From positions 682,001 through 746,000 of the forward strand of contig MCGE01000011.1 in the NCBI GenBank assembly GCA_002105175.1: 64,000 nucleotides of DNA, written 5' to 3'. The stretch comes from Absidia repens (taxonomy: Eukaryota; Mucoromycota; Mucoromycetes; Mucorales; Cunninghamellaceae). This document shows positions 11,429-22,129 of this stretch, piece after piece (within the stretch, counting starts at the first letter, position 1; each line of letters starts with the position of its first letter). Under the pieces are notes generated by a model that was not told where the DNA came from, ran no database searches, and was given only the letters and a program-made list of their open reading frames with translations. Both the position numbers and the translations under genes were made by a program.

Positions 11429-12143
11429 TCACGATGATGATGTGGAACCGTCACCTGGTGCGGTCTTGGCGGTATCATTGGTTCCTACATAAACATAGTC
11501 AAATAAATCAGCAAGTAAGTATAAGTTACCTGTATAAGTCTCTCATATATCCATGCATTCACAGATTGAGTCTATCTATACCTTGATACACAAATTCCAA
11601 AGTAGTCATCACCGCCTTCATGTCTTGTTCCATCACCTCAGCCCAATTCTTGACATCACCTAGTTCCTATGTTCGAAGTATAGTGAGTATACATCTCTTT
11701 TAAATATTTCTTTTTCCTTACCTTGAGCGCATCATTAAAGTCATCTACTAATTGGAGCCATTGCTTTGTTTGCTTGGTATATTTTGAAGTTTGTAACGCC
11801 AATTCCCGTGATTCCTGTTCTAATTCTTTCTGCTTTGCAAACATGGTTGATATCCTATCAACAAAAGACAAGTCAGTTTCATAAGACTGCTGTTTTTTCT
11901 TCATCTACTGCAGCTAAAGATGGTATTACCCCTGATTGGCATGGTCTGATATGGTATCATTCAACGCATGAGCTGTTTGTAACGCTTCCTTTCGTAACTG
12001 GTCTATTCAGCAAAAATAAAGTGGATTCAGATTTCTTTTAGTGTTCTTTGTGTTTTATTTGGGAGGTTTGGAAGAGTACCATTGCAGCGTTTTGATTCTG
12101 TTTGTTTCTGTTGATGAGTCTTGAGCAACTGCGATAGAGACAT
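11429..12143 (-). CDS. BLOC-1 subunit 1 (GCN5L1-like) protein
   Basis: Five small exons (12143-12080, 12002-11930, 11854-11722, 11666-11582, 11484-11429) join through GT-AG introns of 55-97 bp into a 136-residue protein. It opens MSLSQLLKTHQQKQTESK and is predicted to be almost wholly helical. The segment SKYTKQTKQWLQLVDDFN followed by ELGDVKNWAEVMEQDM and LEFVYQ matches the GCN5L1/BLOC1S1 signature (family: FAKQTGQWI..VENFNQALKEIGDVENWA). In animals this protein is part of BLOC-1/BORC, acting on endosome-lysosome organelles; a role in mitochondrial acetylation is also described. The fungal role is inferred. Length matches the family (about 125-150 aa). Confidence 0.88.
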
Positions 12144-12423
12144 GAAGTGTACTTTTAGAAGGTCCAAAAATTGGAAAACTAAATCCAAAAAAAAAAAAAA
12201 AGCTGTTGGTCCTCGTTTTTTAACCTCCGCTAGTATAAACTTTTTTGCATGGCGAGTCACTTTGAGAAGGGGCACGATTCCCATTACCTACGAGGCACAC
12301 AGTTGGATTGGATTGTTTGCAAAAGAAAATCAGGAACGTATCATTATTATCACTTTTGCTCATTATTTTAATAGAGAGTTGGTGCTCGTATGTATACAAA
12401 GTACACCACAGCAAGTAGCTGTC

Positions 12424-12540
12424 ATGAAGATTAAAATGTCAAACCCCGATATGCCGGGTGCAGAGAAGCCCGTGGTGTTACAAAATAATAAACGTGTAAA
12501 GGTTAAAAAAACAAAAGGATTCGACAATGAGCTATTTTGA
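12424..12540 (+). CDS. Small basic ORF of unknown function
   Basis: A 38-codon ATG-started frame encodes a Lys-rich peptide ending KKTKGFDNELF. It lies between the BLOC1S1-like start and the RasGEF-like gene, on the same strand as the latter. The frame is open further upstream without stops from 12121, but that part overlaps the antisense first exon at 12080-12143. I recognise no family. It may be the last exon of a small gene or chance. Confidence 0.2.
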   Translation: MKIKMSNPDMPGAEKPVVLQNNKRVKVKKTKGFDNELF

Positions 12541-12888
12541 CGTTTGAAGATCAAGTTAAAGAAAATGGTGATGTTAGAAAATAAAATAAAAGCGTCACTT
12601 TATTCATGACCAAATATATTGATATTCCTGGAGGGGAGTGATTAAAAAAGGGGCTTACATGGATTTGGTCAGGACGTACATGAAGTCGAAGATTGTCCCC
12701 GCATACAGAAAAATAGAATAAAAAAAATCTCACTCCCCCGACCAAAAAAAAAACCTTCCACACTTTTCTTTTTTCTTTTTGTGCCTCTTTCTTTCTTTTT
12801 TTATTTCTTTTTAATTTTTTTTTTCTTTTCTCAGTATATTACACCTTTACTACTATTACCCTTTTTTTATTCCTTGATATCACTCCAA

Positions 12889-15744
12889 ATGGCACCTATT
12901 GCCACGATTCCCTCTATCCCTTTATCACCAGTGGCCAAAGCATGGCTAGTTTGTCGAACGAATCTTGAACAAGCCGATACAGCATTATCCAAGGCGAAAA
13001 GTCAGACTCATCCAGCTGTCTCTGTTAGCGTCCTGCGCAAACTCATTGAAGATGTTAAGGTGGAACGACATCGTCATGATAACTTGGGAAGACAAATGCA
13101 ATCAGTCCAAGCTGCCTCTGCCTTCCATTGGACACCTGATGTCTTGGCCAAACAGATTGCGGTGATTGACTGTCAGTTATTTGGTATGGTGAAACTCGAA
13201 AAGTCACTTCTTTGTCAAACTGACCTTTCTCAAACTCATCTTGACCGTATGCTGGACTTCCACCATTACTTGACCAACAACTTTGCTCATCAACTCATTT
13301 TTTGGGCTAGTCTTTCCAAATCTTCTTCTTCAGCAGCAACTGATACTGTGGTTCCACCTGTGCATCCAAAGGACAACATGATATCTCATTTGGTTCAAGT
13401 TGCTCATGCTCTTTTACATACTTATCGTGACCTGTCTGGGTTTGCTGCCATCATGAAGGCTTTGATGTTACCTCAGGTACGGCGCTTGCGATCTCTCTGG
13501 AAGAATTGTCCGTCCCGCATCAAGGAAATGTATGGCGAAATGGTCCCCATCTTGTCACCTGATCATCATTACCAAGCGTATCACAATGTGCTCTGTCAAA
13601 AATTGTCCTACTTCTTTTTTACGGCAACCTCACCTTCTTCTGTTACAACAACGGCTCTTGGAACTTCGACAATAGATAGAATGGTGGTGATTCCTTGGAT
13701 GCAACCTCATTTGATTTCTCTACGCTCTATTGTGACTGACTATGCTGCGATTGGTGGTGACCATGCAACTCTACAACAAAGAACTAGACCATCCGACAAC
13801 TCATGTCACACAGAGTCATCTTCCAGCAACATCGATCTTGTCTTATCTGCTCCGGGGCTTCAGAAACTAGCTGTAGTGATGGCTCTCCTGGAACAATGTC
13901 AAACATGTCCTGCTTCTTCATCATTGGCAACTGATCTTGTGTCTTCATCCTCTTCCTTAGACATACTTGAAGATTACATGCGGCCTTGGCGTCAAGATAA
14001 TCTTCATCACTCTTCTTCTTCGGGGATGGTGGGTGGAAGTGGATCATCAAGCAGTGGAAAGAGATCAAGACGACAATCTATGGTCCCGTCCGTGAATATC
14101 AAATCTGGCTCAAACATATCATCATCAATAACAACCATCTCTGATTTGCATACTCTTTTCCCTGGTGATCTTTTAGTACATCATTGGTTGGTGTCTCGTG
14201 TCTATTTACGCAAGGATCAACTGGTCGACGAAAGTATTCAGGTTCAGCCTCTATTTGATGGTGAACAACTTGTCTGTGATACCCACTCCTTGGATGATGT
14301 TGCGATTGCTGATCTTGTTGCGAAGAATGTGTCTATCCCATCCAACCCCTCTGGTGGTCTTTTGGAGCGGCCATCAGATGTCCCGTCATCACCTGTCATT
14401 AGTGCAACATTCGCTGGATGGAAAACGGCAACTAAATCGGAAACTGTGGTACTACCATCTCTCAACGATAACAACAACGATTTGAATGATGATGATACTC
14501 AAAAGCAAATGGAAAAACAGAACCAACCTGTTGATGATGACGACGAAGACGAAGACGACGACAATGACAACAACACCGGGAACAATATTAATGATGTGCA
14601 CAAAGGGAATGAAAAGGATGACAAGACGATCACCACCAGTCAAAATCAACAAAACAAAACTGTCAATGATCTCAATAACGCTCCCCAGCCTTCATCAACC
14701 ACCGACAAAAGTAATCAGACAGTGGATAGTATCGAACGAAGCGCAAAAGTGGATGATGTAGAGATGACAAAGACGGCTGACACATGTCGTTCTAATGATA
14801 CACCAGATTTGACTGTTACGCCGAAGCACACAACAGAATCACCGGACAGCGCCGACAGTACCAAACAACTGGATACAAAAAAGGGCGGAGATGATACAGC
14901 GGAACATACTCTGACAACTACCTCAACCTTGGCATCAGCATCAGCATCAGCATCGGCTTCAGCATCGGCATCAGCATCCACCTCAATATCATCTGTATCA
15001 GTTGTGATCGAAGAAGTAGAACCTGCGACTAGATCCGATGAAAAGAATGCAAAAAGGACAAGCGACGAACAAGAGAAACCAACATTGGATAACAGCAACA
15101 TCAACAAGCACGGCAAAAAGTCAAAACTCTCACCTACCGCCCCTGAATTTGTACCACTTTTGGCTCAACCCACCACCCACCATTACGAAAACATACCATC
15201 CTCAGTGGCTGTAACGCCTTCATCATCGGTACACAATGGATCTATTGCAGATGCTGATAAGGAACGAGGACCTGACACCAAATTATGCAGCAACAAAAGA
15301 AACGGATATATACCTATCACCGCTACTACCACCACCACCACTACCACCATCGCTGGCAATCATGTTTTATTATCACCTAATCATACTGGCAATGCAACCT
15401 CTTCTGACGATGATGATGAATGGAACGGATACCCCACACCTGTCTTGGAAGAAACACAGCAGTATGATCACCACCACCTTCACCACCACCAACGATCCGC
15501 AGGTCGTCAAGAGGATGACGATGATGATGATGATGAAGATGACGAAGAATGGACAGGATACCCAGGCCCGCCACAACGACGACGAGCCTCATTACAATCA
15601 GTGCTCTCGGACGAATGGAAAGGATACGAAGCCGCAAAAATGGAAGCTACCTGGGAATTGGAAACGGCGCTCAAGGTACAACAACAAGACTGGCAAGGGT
15701 ATGCCTTGGAAACTCTGAATGAAGAAGAACCAGACGATCAGTAG
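12889..15744 (+). CDS. RasGEF (CDC25-homology)-like protein with acidic tail and W-GY repeats
   Basis: A single-exon 951-residue protein. I start it at ATG 12889 (context CACTCCAAATGG), because the frame upstream to 12781 lacks ATG and codes only hydrophobic low complexity. Residues about 85-330 resemble the RasGEF catalytic fold: WTPDVLAKQIAVIDCQLFG, then LVQVAHALLHTYRDLSGFAAIMKAL, RLRSLWKNCP and IPWMQPHLISLRSIV. The last block diverges from the usual PCIPFLG box, so it may be a non-canonical or pseudo-GEF, as in BCAR3/NSP proteins. A long disordered region rich in Asp, Ser, Thr and Lys follows. The final about 120 residues carry four short acidic-W-x-G-Y motifs (EWNGYP, EWTGYP, EWKGYE, DWQGYA). 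Small GTPase activation at membranes is the inferred role. Confidence 0.75.
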   Translation: MAPIATIPSIPLSPVAKAWLVCRTNLEQADTALSKAKSQTHPAVSVSVLRKLIEDVKVERHRHDNLGRQMQSVQAASAFHWTPDVLAKQIAVIDCQLFGMVKLEKSLLCQTDLSQTHLDRMLDFHHYLTNNFAHQLIFWASLSKSSSSAATDTVVPPVHPKDNMISHLVQVAHALLHTYRDLSGFAAIMKALMLPQVRRLRSLWKNCPSRIKEMYGEMVPILSPDHHYQAYHNVLCQKLSYFFFTATSPSSVTTTALGTSTIDRMVVIPWMQPHLISLRSIVTDYAAIGGDHATLQQRTRPSDNSCHTESSSSNIDLVLSAPGLQKLAVVMALLEQCQTCPASSSLATDLVSSSSSLDILEDYMRPWRQDNLHHSSSSGMVGGSGSSSSGKRSRRQSMVPSVNIKSGSNISSSITTISDLHTLFPGDLLVHHWLVSRVYLRKDQLVDESIQVQPLFDGEQLVCDTHSLDDVAIADLVAKNVSIPSNPSGGLLERPSDVPSSPVISATFAGWKTATKSETVVLPSLNDNNNDLNDDDTQKQMEKQNQPVDDDDEDEDDDNDNNTGNNINDVHKGNEKDDKTITTSQNQQNKTVNDLNNAPQPSSTTDKSNQTVDSIERSAKVDDVEMTKTADTCRSNDTPDLTVTPKHTTESPDSADSTKQLDTKKGGDDTAEHTLTTTSTLASASASASASASASASTSISSVSVVIEEVEPATRSDEKNAKRTSDEQEKPTLDNSNINKHGKKSKLSPTAPEFVPLLAQPTTHHYENIPSSVAVTPSSSVHNGSIADADKERGPDTKLCSNKRNGYIPITATTTTTTTTIAGNHVLLSPNHTGNATSSDDDDEWNGYPTPVLEETQQYDHHHLHHHQRSAGRQEDDDDDDDEDDEEWTGYPGPPQRRRASLQSVLSDEWKGYEAAKMEATWELETALKVQQQDWQGYALETLNEEEPDDQ

Positions 15745-15750
15745 TTATAT

Positions 15751-15786
<36 letters not shown>

Positions 15787-16764
15787 ACAAACAGTGATAG
15801 TTTAGTTAGCGGTAGTAGTTGTAGTAGTAGTTTATTTTATTTCTTGTTGTTCTTAGTTACTGTTTTACATTATTCCTTTTTATTTATATTATTTTTCGCA
15901 ATAAAAATCAATATCACTTTATATACTATGAATTGTTTTGGTTGTATGTTGTTTGTGGTATCCGTTTATTCCCCCCTGCTTTTTTTTTTTATTTTTTTTG
16001 CTGGCTCATAAAATCTCTCTAGTTATTATAATTTACATGGTTGTTTGATTTTTATGTAATATGATATGCTTTAATTCTGATCATCCCAATTCCTACCCCT
16101 CCCCTTGACCCCGCATCCATGTGCCTTTTATTTTTTACGTAGGGGTATTTGCCCCGAGATTTTCCTGCAAGGACTCGTCCATATTTGTGACACATATATG
16201 GGGTTATATATTTTTATCAAACAATTCAAGATGAAGGAAAATGATGTTTGGCGTAGGGTTGATCACGTCTACCTGAGAAAAAAAAAGGAGAAATGTATAA
16301 TATGACTTCTTTTGATTTGGAAAATGGATTACACTCATAGTTAATCAGAAAGGAAACGTTTCCAAAATTTATATCAATTAAATATATATGATACACTCAG
16401 CAACAATAGGTGTCATCGACGCCTGAGTACTTGGAACTGGAAAGGTCAGTGAAATAGGATCTAATGCGTAGGATATTCAGACGAAATGCTTTTTTTTGGG
16501 GGAGGGGACATTGATACCCGGGTGGTTATTTTTTAAGAATTTGTCTCGCATGCTACAGTTTTAATTCACTTTAGATTCATGCATTGTTTTTTATTTTTTG
16601 CTCTTTGCTTGACATTGCGGGGAAAATAGATATTTGGCAAATGACGGACTTTTAATTTTCCGAATTCAAGCTTTTCATATAAATTCTATTTTTTCCTTCC
16701 AAAAAAATTGAATCTTCTTCTTTTAATCTTATTACCAGTCCAGACGAAACTATTATATCATATC
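15745..16764. other. Intergenic with long poly-T tract
   Basis: A run of about 32 T (15754-15785) starts 10 bp after the upstream stop codon. The remainder is AT-rich with AATAAAA at 15899 (likely polyadenylation signal). No exon with support on either strand; the promoter of the downstream gene should lie near 16600-16760. Confidence 0.6.
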
Positions 16765-18879
16765 ATGAGTGTAGTTCCTATCCCTTTGGAAGGTAAGTAT
16801 CTGGCATCCACTATTGAATATTATTTTCTGCCCCTCTTCCTTCTCCATTAAAAAAAAATACTGTTATCAGCTTATCTATTTTTCTCACTCATCCTTGTAT
16901 TTTCTATATCACACTCACATTCTCTCTCTTTTTTTTCACTTTTTCTTTTGAGAATAGAAGCCCCCATCTTGGAAAAACTTATCAGCATACGACATCGACT
17001 TTCAGCTTTGAAAAAGGATAGAGACAGCTACCCAAAAGCCGACGTCATCATCTCGCTTTATCAAGAAACTGAACAACAAGTGGAACTGTTAGCGACAAGT
17101 CGAGAAGGCGATGTTTGGAGCTCCAAGAACCGCAACCGTGTCAATGATGTTTTGGACGATGCCATGTCACTTTTATCGCTATTCTTTATGAGTATTGGAA
17201 GAAACCGTGAATGTAAGTGCTTTAGTGGAACTGTTGGCGGGAATAGCAGGCACATCATTTTTTTTTTACTGATTATTTCTATATGTAGATCCTGCGGTTT
17301 ATGCTCAGCTCGTTACAGTTGAAGTAAGCACTAGGAAGAAGGTGTTTAGGAAAGATGATGACGGATATTAACTCTTCTTTTTAGCGATATTTGGAACAAC
17401 TTAGTCAAATGGGGATTTACACTGATCGCATTCTGGTGGAAATTGAAGAACGCTTGACGGATATTGGAACCATCATCTATGAAGAACGTGATCAAGTTGA
17501 CGATCATCCCACATATATGCTTGATTTGCTGAAGAAAAAATACAACAAAAGCAGTAAGTTTGGGAAGTTTGGGAAAACATATGGAACTCACCTTCTATAT
17601 CACGGGACTCACTCTGTTTTTTAACACTGTTGTACATAGAGGATGCCTTGGATTCCCTTTTGTCTACTATTCGAATGGTTTCGCCGGAGTTGTAAGTTTA
17701 TCATATTCATTATACTTTGCGTCGAAAATCGAAATCATAAACTAATATTATATTTGTTTTGTTATTAGGAAACCACTTCAAGATGATCTCGTGAAACTAC
17801 GTCGACAATTAGCGCTGGTAGCCCAAAGGCCTTCTGGCTTCAAGGCAAGCGACATCTATCCATTCCAAGAAAAGGTAACAGGAAAAAAAGGGGAGGTTGG
17901 AAGGGATGTACCCTTCTTGATGCTTAATTTATTTATATTTTTACAACATACAGCTACGAAAGATTGACAATTTGAAATCGGACTTATTCCCAAAAAGCGA
18001 TCCAGCACCCAAAGGACAAGAATTAATTGTGGGATTATTGGAGCAACTATATGAAGAAACACACGACCTGATTTGCATCACTGACAATATATCTGATAGC
18101 TTGAAACCAATAGCTGACCGACTGAAGGAAATCAAGGGACAATTGGAACGATTGGCTTTGACACATCGATGGACATTACGAGAAACTGATCTATATACAT
18201 TTCAGGTAAGACAAAAAAAAACCAAAGCAATGATGTGAAATGAGGGTTTAACATACGACTTATTTTTATTTTTATGTATGCCTTTTGTCATACTGTGGAC
18301 AATAGTTACAATTACAGGAAATCGAAAAGTTGCGACAGAACGGTAAATTTCGGGATCCAAAGGCAAGCCAAGAAGATGTACCAGATGGGCAAGCTCTGAT
18401 CAACTTTTTACTACGTGGATGTTATCGACTCATCACCAAGATGCTGAGCGAAAACGTACCTGTCAGTGAAGCAATCATGCCCATTCATAATCAGCTCAGC
18501 ACTGTTCGTCGATGTTTATTGGAAGTTATCAAATGGGGAAAACCAGACTCAGGTAAAAAGAAAAAGAAAAAGAAAAATGTACCCATCCTAGTTTATCCAT
18601 TCATCCATTCTTTTCTATTGTATAGCCCGTGATTTATATCCCTATCAATTGAAGCTGGCAAGCATTGACAATTTACGGCAAAACGGAATTTTTTATGATG
18701 AAGAAGGCAATATCCCTGAAGGTAACACTGTTGAATAAAAGAGGAAACTTGCAGGGTAGATCACTGACCCCAGCTATTTATTATTAGGTCAAGCCATCTG
18801 CATTGCATTGTTGAATGAATGTTATGATATGTTACATGATTTGATGGCCGCTGTCGATGATGGTGAAAAAACAACCTAG
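16765..18879 (+). CDS. DUF2408-like fungal protein
   Basis: Ten exons (16765-16792, 16958-17212, 17289-17323, 17385-17553, 17640-17691, 17769-17874, 17954-18205, 18306-18552, 18626-18721, 18788-18879) join in frame into 443 residues. The first exon encodes only MSVVPIPLE. The protein appears all-helical with no signal peptide or membrane segment. It shows an internal repeat: the blocks DIYPFQEKLRKIDNLKSDLF, DLYTFQLQLQEIEKLRQNGK and DLYPYQLKLASIDNLRQNGI are each followed by a G-Q-A/E-L-I-x-x-L-L helix. This pattern recalls the conserved fungal DUF2408 family, whose function I do not know. The family call is from memory, the gene structure from splice signals. Confidence 0.72.
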
Positions 18880-19166
18880 ACCTTTCCCACATATAGCTAT
18901 CCTAAACAATTAGTGTCATGCATCAACCCCTTCTATCTCCTCCTCCTCCCAACCCACACCCACACCCCAATTTATATTTTGTAGTCATTCCATAGCGATT
19001 AGTATTTTTTATTCCCACCCCAGCTTCTTTTCAGATATGATCATTTCCAATAAAAAAAGAATATTTTATTTTTATCCTTTTGAAACAAAGTCTTTTTAGT
19101 TTTATTATCTAAAAATAAATGTTATCAATAAACTAAAGACTATTATCCACTCTACTTATTCAATCT
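18880..19166. terminator. Convergent 3' region
   Basis: Spacer between the plus-strand DUF2408-like gene and the minus-strand P1 gene. AATAAA-type signals occur on the plus strand at 19050 (CAATAAAAAAAG) and on the minus strand within 19108-19135 (TTTATT runs). No exon seen. Confidence 0.45.
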
Positions 19167-19682
19167 TTAGTCAAAAAGACCGAAACCCATATCGTGCGGA
19201 TCAAAAAAAAAAAAAAAAGGCGGGATAGCGTCAGTATATATTGTATATGATTCAATGATGCTGGGACTTACTGTTTGACTTACGTCATCAGATTCTTCTT
19301 TGTCGTCTTTCTTGGCGACTACAGCGGCGGCACCGCCAGCAGCGACAGCAGGGCCACCACCGGGAGCACCAACGTTCAGTAGGAGTTCACCGAGGATTTT
19401 GATCTTGAAGAGCCTTGGCATACAAAGAGAACCAGATAGGCTCAACGTCGATACCAGCAGCCCTGACAAGAGTTTGAAGCTTATCACTTTGTCAAGATCA
19501 AAGACGAAAAAAAAAGAGAGATAAAAAAAAAAGATAGAGAAAGGGAGAGAGAGAGAGAGAGAGCGCTCGCGCATGGAGCGCAGGAAGACGATGTATTTTC
19601 AGGACTAGGAACTTACAGTGATTTCAACATTGTCATCTTGAAGGATGAGAGCGGTGTAAACAACAGCAAGTTCAGCAGACAT
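19167..19682 (-). CDS. RPP1: 60S acidic ribosomal protein P1, apparently disrupted
   Basis: A ribosomal stalk protein that would bind P0 and recruit translation GTPases. Exon 1 (19682-19617) encodes MSAELAVVYTALILQDDNVE. Exon 2 (about 19488-19284) encodes DKLQTLVRAAGIDVEPIW, then the hinge LLLNVGAPGGGPAVAAGG and an acidic KKDDKEESDD. The last nine codons (19193-19167) give the signature DMGFGLFD. Three defects stand out. One extra base in the CC at 19394-19395 shifts frame inside exon 2. The expected acceptor before exon 2 reads CAA, not CAG. The acceptor before the last exon reads CAC, not CAG. Removing one base makes exon 2 exactly 68 codons, so the coding plan is otherwise intact (98 aa). 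It could be a recent pseudogene or contain sequence errors. Confidence 0.8.
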
Positions 19683-19974
19683 GATGGATGGATAAATAAG
19701 TCTATTTTTAAGTGGTGGGTGGCGGGCGAGGGGGGGGGGAAGAGGAAAGTTTAGTCTTTGACTGAGGAGGCGTATAGGGCGGGATGAGCACGCCGCCTGC
19801 AGGCTCTGAGTCCCGTCTGGTGACCTGTCAACGGAGTATAAAAACAAGCAGGGTATTTCTGGTACCTTTTTTTTTTTTTGTTTCGCAAACCACCGAAATA
19901 GACATTCTCCTCTCGCTTTTCGTTTTCGTTTTTGTTTTTTTTTTTTCTTTTTTTTTTTTTGGTTGCCACAACAC
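19683..19974. promoter_or_regulatory. Bidirectional promoter between P1 and UMP kinase genes
   Basis: A 292-bp spacer separates two divergent start codons. It contains strong pyrimidine/T tracts next to the kinase start (19867-19960) and a G/C-rich block (19730-19740). Any promoter role is inferred from the gene arrangement. Confidence 0.5.
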
Positions 19975-21070
19975 ATGTTTCGTACTATTTTTCAACGTAC
20001 TACTCCTGTTATCAGAAGTCAAGCTTCTCGGTGGTCATTGAAACAAATCGCCCCTTCACCTCGACGCCATTATACAAGTGGCAAACCGGCTGGTAGCCCC
20101 AGTATTCCTGCTATGCTTGCCGTTGCATCGATGGGTTTCGCAGCCTATTATACCTTGGTGAAATCAAGAGAAGGGCAACGTAAGTCAACAACAAACTTAT
20201 GACAATTATTGTCTTACTCACACCTTTTTATTTCTTCTAGCTTTACCTCGAAGACAACAATCTAACCAACCTGAATCTTCTAAAGCTCCTCAAACCCAGG
20301 TATCCACAGAAAACGAACTTCCTGTTCCTGCTTTTACAACTGACCAAGTCACTGTAGTGTTTGTTCTTGGTGGGTACAAGCTTGAAAAGGGTACTGAGCA
20401 AATACTAACGTGCTATTTCTTTTTTTTATTATTATTTATTTCTTCTCTTTCGGGACGCGACTTTAAAAAATAACAGGTGGTCCTGGCGCTGGTAAAGGCA
20501 CTCAATGCGATCGCTTAAAGAAGGATTATGACTTTGTCCATTTATCTGGTAAGTGAAAACTACGAAGCCTTCCTTCCGCTTCCTCCCCTCACCTTCATCG
20601 AATGCTATTTTCTTATGAATACTTTTTCTCTCCTTTGTACGTTGTATTAGCTGGCGATCTTTTACGGGAAGAACAAAATCGGGAAGGATCCAAGTACGGT
20701 GAATTGATCAAGCATTACATCAAGGAAGGATTGATTGTGCCTATGGAAGTGACAATTGCACTATTGGAGCAAGCGATGCGCGAATCCATGGAAAAGGACA
20801 ACAAGCATCGGTTCTTGATCGACGGGTTCCCTCGTAAAATGGATCAAGCCCTCAAATTTGAAGAAGCCGTGGTGCCTTCCAAGATGGTGTTGTACTTTGA
20901 ATGCCCTGAACAAGTCATGCTGGAACGTCTTTTGAAACGTGGCGAAAGCTCTGGTCGCTCGGATGATAACATTGATTCCATCAAGAAACGGTTCCGTGTC
21001 TTCAAGGAAACGAGCTTCCCCGTGATTGAAGCCTTTGAAAAGGAAAATAAGGTGAAAACTGTAAGTACGC

Positions 21071-21102
<32 letters not shown>

Positions 21103-21241
21103 AAGCTACATGTCGTTGCCGTTCGGATCGGATCGCTAACTACTATGTTTTATTTTTATTTTTCAGGTCTCATGTGTGAAGCCTGTGGATGAAGTTTATC
21201 AAGAAGTCCGAGTGGTCTTTGACAAGATGTTTGAAAAATAG
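19975..21241 (+). CDS. URA6: UMP/CMP (uridylate) kinase with N-terminal membrane extension
   Basis: Transfers phosphate from ATP to UMP/CMP in pyrimidine nucleotide synthesis. Exons 19975-20179, 20241-20369, 20477-20548, 20651-21060 and 21167-21241 give 296 residues. The kinase core starts near residue 103 with the P-loop FVLGGPGAGKGTQC, followed by HLSAGDLLREE, the NMP-binding segment FLIDGFPRKMDQ and the lid ERLLKRGESSGRSDDN, all close to yeast Ura6. The N-terminus is an Arg/Ser/Gln-rich presequence (MFRTIFQRTTPVIRSQ) with a short hydrophobic stretch (AMLAVASMGFAAYYTLV), then a Pro/Gln linker. This suggests mitochondrial targeting with a possible membrane anchor. Intron 4 carries a pure A run (about 21071-21101). 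Confidence 0.92.
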
Positions 21242-21427
21242 AATAGATTTGTGCAGTTTATATTATATTGATGACCCCTATTTCAATAATGTTTGTATTT
21301 TGCTTTTGGCTTTTTATGTATCATGATGCTTGAAGAATAGAATATATTTGTGTAGTTTATATTATATTGATGACCCTATTTAATAAAATTGACATTTTTC
21401 TTCTTGCTTTTTATGTACCATGATGCT
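21233..21427 (+). repeat. Direct duplication across the UMP kinase stop codon and 3' UTR
   Basis: Two imperfect tandem copies of about 96-99 bp (21233-21331 and 21332-21427). Each starts with GAA-[AG]AA-TAG, continues TTTATATTATATTGATGACCC and ends TTTTTATGTA[TC]CATGATGCT. The first copy includes the last codons and stop of the kinase gene. Confidence 0.85.
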
Positions 21428-22129
21428 GAATGGTGTGTATGGTGTAAAAGAAAAGGGGATTATACTGCCATGCTGAACTGTTTACAAAAAGTGCTGGTTT
21501 ACAATATGATAAGAAAAATCATGGAGAAGGATTACCATGGGTATGGTTGGGAATTAGAATAAGATCATCAAAATATGATATATTCATCAAAATGAATTTC
21601 GTCAACTATTGTATGGTGAAAAAATTTTATGTCCCACAGAAAATGGTAAGATATTTTTTTTTTTACTTGACAATAGTCCATTTAACCACTTAATATGATA
21701 GTATCTTTATTATACAAGACAAACTATTATAAATGTATGATATGAGAATAAGCGGGACAAGACATATTTTATTCAAAGGTAGATTATACATTATGACAAC
21801 TAAAGTAAACTATGTGTGTCAGTCTCAGGAGGGTACTACTAAGGCTCAGGCATTTATTTGTGTCTGTGGAGAATATTTTTCTATGAAAGAAAACAGAACT
21901 TAATATGAACTATGTAACTCAATCAAAGAGGGTAAGCTAACCTATTCTGAGTTATTCTATAGTGAAGGGGTTAGCTAAGCTAAATCGAATTGCGTAATTT
22001 TGTTTACAATGTCATCAATATAAGAGAACAAACATTCTGCCTATATTGAATGGTGGTGATTATTTAATTATAAGAGAAGAGAGTCGCAATGTTGATAATG
22101 TGGCATGGGAGGGGTTTGTACCATGTAGT
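21428..22129. other. Intergenic, nothing recognised
   Basis: AT-rich sequence without a supported exon, RNA gene or clear repeat. Confidence 0.5.

Noticed and set aside
12121..12540. A 139-codon plus-strand gene starting at 12121
   Set aside because: Its first part overlaps the antisense first exon and leader of the BLOC1S1-like gene, and includes a poly-Lys stretch from an A run. Only the last 38 codons are kept as a weak candidate.
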